Assembly: GCF_004345705.1 (NCBI RefSeq)
Contig: NZ_SLWV01000014.1
Location: 1-64,000, forward strand
DNA length: 64,000 nucleotides
Direction of reading: 5' to 3'
Source of the DNA: Marinisporobacter balticus
GTDB lineage: Bacteria; Bacillota; Clostridia; Peptostreptococcales; Thermotaleaceae
This document shows positions 58,961 through 64,000 of this stretch, piece after piece (position 1 is the first letter of the stretch; each line of letters begins with the position of its first letter). Position numbers and translations under genes: made by a program. The notes beneath the pieces were generated by a model that saw only the letters and a program-made list of their open reading frames with translations, was not told the DNA's origin and did not search any database.

Positions 58961-61051
58961 TTGTTAAAAAAAATGAGGAATACATCATTACAAGTTAAAA
59001 TCACCTTTATTTTTGTGACAATGACATTGTTCATTCTTACTATTTTGGGTGTAACCTTTTATTCAAATACCATTGATACACTAAAGGAGTCAAAAGAAAA
59101 GGAAATGACAACGATTGCCATTGAAACTGCCAATAAAATTGAACGGTTTTTATTTGAGCGTTCAGCAGATATAAAAGTATTATCAGAATCAAAAATTTTG
59201 ACAATGACGGAAGTACAAGATCGTACGCGACATAATTTCCTGATGAATGTTATGGGGGCTTATCAAACCTATGACAGTATCTTTGTCGTGGACTTAGAGG
59301 GCAACGTGATACTATCTACTGGGAAAGTACCAGAAATTAAAAAAATGCGAGAAATTTTTGCGGGTACAAAAGCTTATATATCAGATATATTTGAACAGAG
59401 CAATGGGGAGAATTTAATATTCTTTTCTAGACCCTTAATAAATGAAGCCGGGATTCATGTGGGTGGTGTAGTAGAAGTCATGAATTTTAATTCTATTAAA
59501 GAAATCGTTGAGAATGTATCTATTGGAGAGACTGGATATGCCCAACTAAAGATAACAGAATTTATAACCGATATGGGGCAGAATGAAGGAATGATAGAAA
59601 TAATAGATGATGGCATCCATTATATTTCTGTTAAAGCACCTGTTCAAGTTTTTCAGCCGCACAAGGCGCAAGGGCATGTACAAGTCTTTCAAGCAGAAGA
59701 GGAAGCTTACAGAGTCATTGATGATTTTATCAAATATCTTTTGTTAGTATTATTTGTGATTTTTATCTTGTTTACTTTTTTATCTATCGTCATCTCTAGA
59801 CTGATTACAGAACCTATAAGAAATTTGATGGATAAAATGAATCAATTGATGAAGGATAATAAGCGATACAATATGAAAAATCAAGCGAAAGATGAAATAG
59901 AAAATTTAACTTTTTCTTTCGATATTCTTTTTGAGCAATTGAATTTTATGATGCAGATGGTTTTGGAAAAAACAGGGCAAGCCGCATATATGGATGAAAT
60001 CAATGAGCATATCAAAGAAATATTTGAAAGTATTCCAAATGGAATTTTGACGATAGATGCGAAAGGTGATATTACATCTATCAATCAATCCGCAGCACAG
60101 ATTTTAAAATTGAGTGATGAGAATCAAAAGCATCTGTCAATTTATGATACAAAAGTTCAAAGGCTTAGAGATTTTCTTAAGGCACTAGAAAATAGTTTGT
60201 TTAATGATATAAAATATAGAGGAGAGATTTGCTATATTTCAGATAAGCAAGAAGGATTAATCCCGATCATCTTTAATACGCTTAGACAGACAGATCAAAA
60301 TGGAGCGTTGATAGGGATGACGGTTATTATGAATGATTTAGAAGAAAAGAAACGGTTTCAAGAGCGTATTTTTAAAGCGAAAAGATTATCAGAACTTGGG
60401 GAACTATCGGCAGGTGTTGCGCATGAAATTCGAAATCCATTGGCATCGATTAAGGGTTATGCTCAGCTTGTACGAATGGAATTAAATGAAAATGATCAGA
60501 GTTATAAAGATTTGAGTATTGTACTTAATGAAGTGGAAAGGCTGGATCGAATCATCGAGAGATTTATGGCTTTTGCACGACCTAGTCAACTAGTGAAAAC
60601 TTGGTTTTCTATGGGGGATTTAATAGATGAGACCATCAAACTTATAGGGAACGAATTTGTTAAAAATCAAGTAAGTGTACGTTTTATTAGATGCAAAAAT
60701 GATCGGATGATGATAGATTACGAGCAAATGAAACAAGTACTCATTAATATTTTAATCAATGGGATTCAAGCTTCTTCTCGAGGCGATGAAATTCTTGTGA
60801 AAACGAGTTGTTTTGAAGAAAAACACCTTTTTCTTATTGAAATTATTGATCAAGGAGATGGAATCAAGGAAGAAATGATGGATAAAATTTTTACACCTTT
60901 TTATACTACGCGCGAAAAAGGATCGGGGCTAGGGTTATCTATTTCTACACGTATTGTTGAAAATCATAAGGGAATCCTTGAAATAGATAATTCATTAGAT
61001 AAAGGTACTCGCGTATTGATTAAATTACCAATGAAGGGAGGATTAAAGTGA
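58961..61051 (+). CDS. Membrane sensor histidine kinase (Cache-HAMP-PAS-HisKA), NtrB-like
   Basis: Sensor of 696 residues paired with the NtrC-type regulator that overlaps it. Layout: TM1 (about 11-33); an extracytoplasmic Cache-like ligand domain (about 35-270); TM2 (about 265-290) followed by HAMP (about 290-345); PAS (about 355-470, SIPNGILTIDAKGDITSINQSAAQIL); HisKA with the phospho-acceptor His488 in GVAHEIRNPLASIKG; and HATPase with N box NILINGIQASS, GDGIKEEMMDKIFTPFYTTREKGSGLGL. The sensed ligand is unknown. It uses a TTG start with GAAGGTGAT. The amtB promoter downstream suggests nitrogen control, but not exclusively. Confidence 0.93.
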   Translation: MLKKMRNTSLQVKITFIFVTMTLFILTILGVTFYSNTIDTLKESKEKEMTTIAIETANKIERFLFERSADIKVLSESKILTMTEVQDRTRHNFLMNVMGAYQTYDSIFVVDLEGNVILSTGKVPEIKKMREIFAGTKAYISDIFEQSNGENLIFFSRPLINEAGIHVGGVVEVMNFNSIKEIVENVSIGETGYAQLKITEFITDMGQNEGMIEIIDDGIHYISVKAPVQVFQPHKAQGHVQVFQAEEEAYRVIDDFIKYLLLVLFVIFILFTFLSIVISRLITEPIRNLMDKMNQLMKDNKRYNMKNQAKDEIENLTFSFDILFEQLNFMMQMVLEKTGQAAYMDEINEHIKEIFESIPNGILTIDAKGDITSINQSAAQILKLSDENQKHLSIYDTKVQRLRDFLKALENSLFNDIKYRGEICYISDKQEGLIPIIFNTLRQTDQNGALIGMTVIMNDLEEKKRFQERIFKAKRLSELGELSAGVAHEIRNPLASIKGYAQLVRMELNENDQSYKDLSIVLNEVERLDRIIERFMAFARPSQLVKTWFSMGDLIDETIKLIGNEFVKNQVSVRFIRCKNDRMMIDYEQMKQVLINILINGIQASSRGDEILVKTSCFEEKHLFLIEIIDQGDGIKEEMMDKIFTPFYTTREKGSGLGLSISTRIVENHKGILEIDNSLDKGTRVLIKLPMKGGLK

Positions 61052-62394
61052 AAGATTTAACAATTTTAATAGCAGAAGATGAAGAAAATTTAGCGCAGCT
61101 ATTAGCGCGAATTTTTGAGAATACTGGCTATAAGACACATGTTGTAAACGATGGGGAAACAGCATTATACATAGTAAAAAACCAACATATTGATATTGTG
61201 ATAACGGATATACGTATGCCTAGTCTTGATGGTATTTCTCTTTTAAAAGAAATTAAAGCTTTTGATCCTTATATTGAAGTTCTTGTGATGACGGCTTTTG
61301 CAAATGTTGATACAGCTATTGATGCAATAAAGTTAGGTGCAAGAGATTATATCCGTAAGCCTTTTGATATTGATGAAGTGCTAGAATCAATTGAAAAAGC
61401 TGCATTGTTAGTAGGGCATCATTCAGAATATGATGTGCATAAACTAAAAAGTCATGAAATATTAGTTGACAATAGCTTATCTATGAAAAAGTTGAAAAAA
61501 CTAATTAAAAAAGTTGCATGTAGCACAGCAACTGTGAATATATATGGTGAAACGGGTGTAGGAAAAGAATTAGTAGCGAAAGCAATCCACGAATTAAGCG
61601 ACCGTAGTAATCAAGCCTTTATTAAAGTGAACTGTTCTGCATTTCCAGAGACACTTTTAGAAAGTGAACTATTCGGCTATGAAAAAGGTGCTTTTACAGG
61701 AGCCTTTTCACGCAAACTTGGGCGTTTTGAACTTGCTAATGGGGGGACCATTTTTTTAGATGAGATAGGGGACATTTCACTAGTCATTCAACTAAAACTT
61801 TTGAGAGTGATTCAGCAAAAAGAGTTTGAGCGCTTAGGAAGTATAAAAACTTTACCTTTAGATCTTCGCATAATTACAGCAACCAATAAAGATCTAAAAG
61901 TACTTGTGAAAGAAAAAAAGTTTAGAGAAGATTTGTATTATAGATTGAATGTGATCCCTATTGATGTAGCACCACTGAGAGAAAGAAAAGAAGATATTCA
62001 GGCTTTACTAAATACCTTTATTAGGATAGCTAGTAAAAATAATAAAACCCCGATAAAAAAAATATCCGACGAGGCCCTAGATGCTTTGATCAATTATCCT
62101 TGGCCTGGAAATGTACGCGAACTAGAGAATATTGTTGAAAGAATGATTGTTATTAGTGATGGAAATATCATTGAATTATCGGATTTGCCAGAACATATTT
62201 TATTAGGGAAAGACAGTGCAAATAATAGTATCTTAAAAGTGCATAAAGATGAAGTGGAAGAACGAATCATTCGGAATGCGATGCTAGAATCGCAAGGCAA
62301 TATGACAAAAACTGCAGAAAAATTAGGTATTTCAAGAAGATCCTTGTATCGTAAAATTCATAAATATAGCATGGAGGATAAACAGCCGCTTTGA
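61048..62394 (+). CDS. NtrC-family sigma-54 response regulator
   Basis: Response regulator of 448 residues. Receiver domain (about 1-120) with phospho-acceptor Asp54 (IVITDIRMPSLDG). AAA+ domain (about 145-375) with Walker A YGETGVGKE and GAFTGA at 214-219. Fis-type helix-turn-helix at about 400-445 (MTKTAEKLGISRRSLYRKIHKY). The GTG start overlaps the kinase stop by four bases, so the pair is coupled. The adjacent amtB gene has a -24/-12 promoter, making it the likely target, presumably activated under ammonium limitation or another signal of the sensor. Confidence 0.93.
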   Translation: MKDLTILIAEDEENLAQLLARIFENTGYKTHVVNDGETALYIVKNQHIDIVITDIRMPSLDGISLLKEIKAFDPYIEVLVMTAFANVDTAIDAIKLGARDYIRKPFDIDEVLESIEKAALLVGHHSEYDVHKLKSHEILVDNSLSMKKLKKLIKKVACSTATVNIYGETGVGKELVAKAIHELSDRSNQAFIKVNCSAFPETLLESELFGYEKGAFTGAFSRKLGRFELANGGTIFLDEIGDISLVIQLKLLRVIQQKEFERLGSIKTLPLDLRIITATNKDLKVLVKEKKFREDLYYRLNVIPIDVAPLRERKEDIQALLNTFIRIASKNNKTPIKKISDEALDALINYPWPGNVRELENIVERMIVISDGNIIELSDLPEHILLGKDSANNSILKVHKDEVEERIIRNAMLESQGNMTKTAEKLGISRRSLYRKIHKYSMEDKQPL

Positions 62395-62403
62395 ATATAA
62401 TGG

Positions 62404-62448
62404 CATATGGGACAAGGTTGTCGTACTGTGACAATTTTGTCCCATATG
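62404..62448 (+). terminator. 19-bp stem: terminator and possible activator-binding palindrome
   Basis: CATATGGGACAAGGTTGTC and GACAATTTTGTCCCATATG pair over 19 bases, with two G-U pairs, around GTACTGT, ten bases after the regulator stop. A weak T run (GTTTTCT) follows. The DNA dyad is centred about 72 bases upstream of the -24 element of amtB, the usual distance for an NtrC-type enhancer. Confidence 0.65.
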
Positions 62449-62496
62449 TTTTCTCGAAATTATGATGTAAAGCAGGTAAAAACCCGCTTTTTTATT

Positions 62497-62511
62497 TGGC
62501 ATATTCCTTGC
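62497..62511 (+). promoter_or_regulatory. Sigma-54 promoter of amtB
   Basis: TGGCATATTCCTTGC matches the -24/-12 consensus TGGCACG-N4-TTGC, with GG and GC exactly 12 bases apart. It lies about 46 bases before the amtB ATG and directly behind an NtrC-type gene. Confidence 0.9.
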
Positions 62512-62557
62512 GTAGACTTATAATGTATCTTAAAAAAACACAAGGGAGGATTTCAAA

Positions 62558-63775
62558 ATGGGTTTTGATACTGGCAGCACAGCGTTTATGTTAATCGCTA
62601 CAAGTTTGGTTATGCTTATGACACCAGGATTGGCATTTTTTTATGGAGGGCTTGTAGGTAGAAAAAATGTTATTACAATTATGATGCAAAGTTTTGTTTC
62701 ATTAGGAATTACGACAATACTTTGGTATACAGTTGGATATTCTCTAAGCTTTAGTGGAGACGTGGGCGGAATTATTGGTAATTTAGATATGATGTTTTTG
62801 AAAGGTGTATCTATTACAGCTGCTTTATCTCCTAGTAATAATATTCCATTAATCGTATTTATTGCTTATCAGATGATGTTTGCAGTTATCACACCAGCAT
62901 TAATCACAGGTGCTTTTGCAGATCGCGTAACTTTTAAGGCGTACATGATCTTTCAAATTGTTTGGTTAATGCTAGTATATTTTCCATTTACACATATGGT
63001 TTGGGGTGGTGGTATTTTAGCGCAATGGGGCGTTCTTGATTTTGCTGGCGGGATCGTTGTTCATGCAACTGCTGGAATGGCAGCCTTAGCTTCTGTATTT
63101 TTCGTTGGAAAACGACACGCTAAGCCCAGTGAACCGCATAATATCCCACTTATTGCAACAGGAACAGCTTTGTTGTGGTTTGGTTGGTATGGGTTTAATG
63201 CTGGAAGCCAGCTTAGTGTGGATAGTATTACAGCATTGGCATTTTTAAATACGGATATTGCGGCATCTTTTGCAGCAATTGTATGGTTGATTATTGAATG
63301 GAGAGAAACTGGAAAGCCTAAATTTATAGGATTGCTGACAGGTGCTGTGGCAGGATTAGCTACAATTACACCAGCAGCAGGTTTTGTAAGTACAAATACT
63401 GCTGCGTTAATTGGTATTATAGCAGGGGGAGTATGTTATCTAGCAGTTAAACTTAAAAACAAACTCCAATGGGATGACGCGCTTGATGTATGGGGTGTAC
63501 ATGGGGTAGGTGGTATTTTAGGTGTTGTTTGTTTAGGTGTTTTTAGTAGTACCGCTGTCAATAGTTCTGGTGCTGATGGACTAATTTATGGAGGCACTCA
63601 ATTTTTCTTAGTTGAAATGGGTGCAGTTATTTTTACAGCAGCCTATGCTTTTGTAATCTCTTATGCACTTTTAAAATTAATTAACTATATAATACCAGTA
63701 CGTGTGACAGACGAAGTTCAGGATTTTGGATTAGATATAGAAATTCATGGAGAACATGCTTATTACATTGAGTAA
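62558..63775 (+). CDS. amtB: Ammonium transporter
   Basis: Trimeric membrane channel for ammonium uptake, 405 residues, 11 transmembrane segments, no cleavable signal. Family motifs: MLMTPGLAFFYGGLVGRKN in TM1, WTVGYSLSFSGD-like block, HMVWGGGIL, DFAGGIVVHATAGMAALAS with the first conserved pore His, FGWYGFNAGS, and DDALDVWGVHGVGGILG with the second pore His. The short C terminus VTDEVQDFGLDIEIHGEHAY carries the regulatory GlnK-binding region. No glnK/glnB gene follows within the remaining 225 bases, although these are usually linked. Ribosome site GGGAGG. Confidence 0.97.
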   Translation: MGFDTGSTAFMLIATSLVMLMTPGLAFFYGGLVGRKNVITIMMQSFVSLGITTILWYTVGYSLSFSGDVGGIIGNLDMMFLKGVSITAALSPSNNIPLIVFIAYQMMFAVITPALITGAFADRVTFKAYMIFQIVWLMLVYFPFTHMVWGGGILAQWGVLDFAGGIVVHATAGMAALASVFFVGKRHAKPSEPHNIPLIATGTALLWFGWYGFNAGSQLSVDSITALAFLNTDIAASFAAIVWLIIEWRETGKPKFIGLLTGAVAGLATITPAAGFVSTNTAALIGIIAGGVCYLAVKLKNKLQWDDALDVWGVHGVGGILGVVCLGVFSSTAVNSSGADGLIYGGTQFFLVEMGAVIFTAAYAFVISYALLKLINYIIPVRVTDEVQDFGLDIEIHGEHAYYIE

Positions 63776-63853
63776 GTTATATAAAATTTGTACAAATAGA
63801 GTCGATATAACTTAAACTGAAAAATTATTTTTCTTTATAGATTTAGTGTTACT

Positions 63854-63887
63854 GAATAGGCATTCCCCAAAAGGAATGCTTATTTTA
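63854..63887 (+). terminator. amtB terminator
   Basis: GAATAGGCATTCC pairs with GGAATGCTTATTTT around CCAAAA, ending in T. Confidence 0.75.
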
Positions 63888-63962
63888 ATATAAAAATAGT
63901 TTTTTGAGTGAGAACAGGAAGGATTCGTTTATAACGTAATAGTAAAAAATAGTAAGTCAATA

Positions 63963-63971
63963 TGATATAAT
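63963..63971 (+). promoter_or_regulatory. Extended -10 box at the window end
   Basis: TGATATAAT, 30 bases before the end, probably starting a gene outside the window. Confidence 0.4.
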
Positions 63972-64000
63972 TAAGATCGAAGTAAAATTATAAGAGATGG

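Noticed and set aside
1..64000. CRISPR arrays, tRNA or rRNA genes, prophage
   Set aside because: No regularly spaced repeats, cloverleaf ends or phage gene clusters were seen by eye; the HEPN-like protein alone does not indicate a CRISPR system.

Overview
The window looks like chromosome of a low-GC, endospore-forming, anaerobic Firmicute of class Clostridia. The evidence is the strong A+T bias, AGGAGG-type ribosome binding sites with many GTG/TTG starts, an alpha/beta-type small acid-soluble spore protein gene, formate-tetrahydrofolate ligase, FeoAB iron uptake, and Firmicute RNA regulators (T-box, SAM-I). A genus cannot be fixed by reading alone. No tRNA, rRNA, CRISPR array, intact insertion sequence or prophage was seen.

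Layout. 1-9.2 kb: mixed genes (GH18 cell-wall hydrolase, GIY-YIG protein, acetyltransferase, CsaA, topoisomerase III, sodium symporter), with two G-rich non-coding patches that may be remains of a mobile element. 9.4-9.8 kb: a cobalamin riboswitch with no gene behind it. 9.8-14.9 kb: CAP-domain lipoprotein, fhs, cupin, spore protein, and panC behind an attenuator-like leader. 14.9-21.4 kb (minus strand): a SAM-I-controlled methionine operon that joins the DUF39/NIL-ferredoxin homocysteine route, metF and a B12 methionine synthase split into two genes. 21.7-31.4 kb: envelope proteins of unknown role, Fur-type feoAB, a sigma-54 activator, an overlooked 54-residue gene, HAD phosphatases and CvfB. 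31.4-38.3 kb: complete trpEGDCFBA behind a Trp T-box whose terminator/antiterminator platform is duplicated. 39.0-49.3 kb: two DAHP synthase genes, each behind its own promoter, aromatic-rich leader peptide and terminator, then tyrA-aroB-aroA-aroC-pheA-aroE-aroK. 49.5-58.9 kb: unknown membrane proteins, a pseudouridine synthase, a solitary HEPN-like protein, signal peptidase, pseudo-receiver/zinc-ribbon protein, nucleoside kinase, SOD-like protein and endonuclease IV. 58.9-63.8 kb: a histidine kinase and NtrC-type regulator followed by amtB with a clear sigma-54 promoter.

How it works together. The window is rich in RNA-level control of amino-acid and cofactor genes: cobalamin and SAM riboswitches, a tRNA-Trp T-box, a panC leader, and what looks like ribosome-mediated attenuation of aromatic synthesis. 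The last is the best candidate for an undescribed system: two 53-codon leader ORFs, very rich in Phe/Tyr/Trp codons, each followed by a hairpin and a terminator just before a DAHP synthase gene. An 8-nt element early in each leader and one in the terminator are both complementary to an 8-nt element late in the leader, as expected for mutually exclusive folds. The aro and trp clusters together give chorismate to Trp, Phe and Tyr, but lack 3-dehydroquinate dehydratase.
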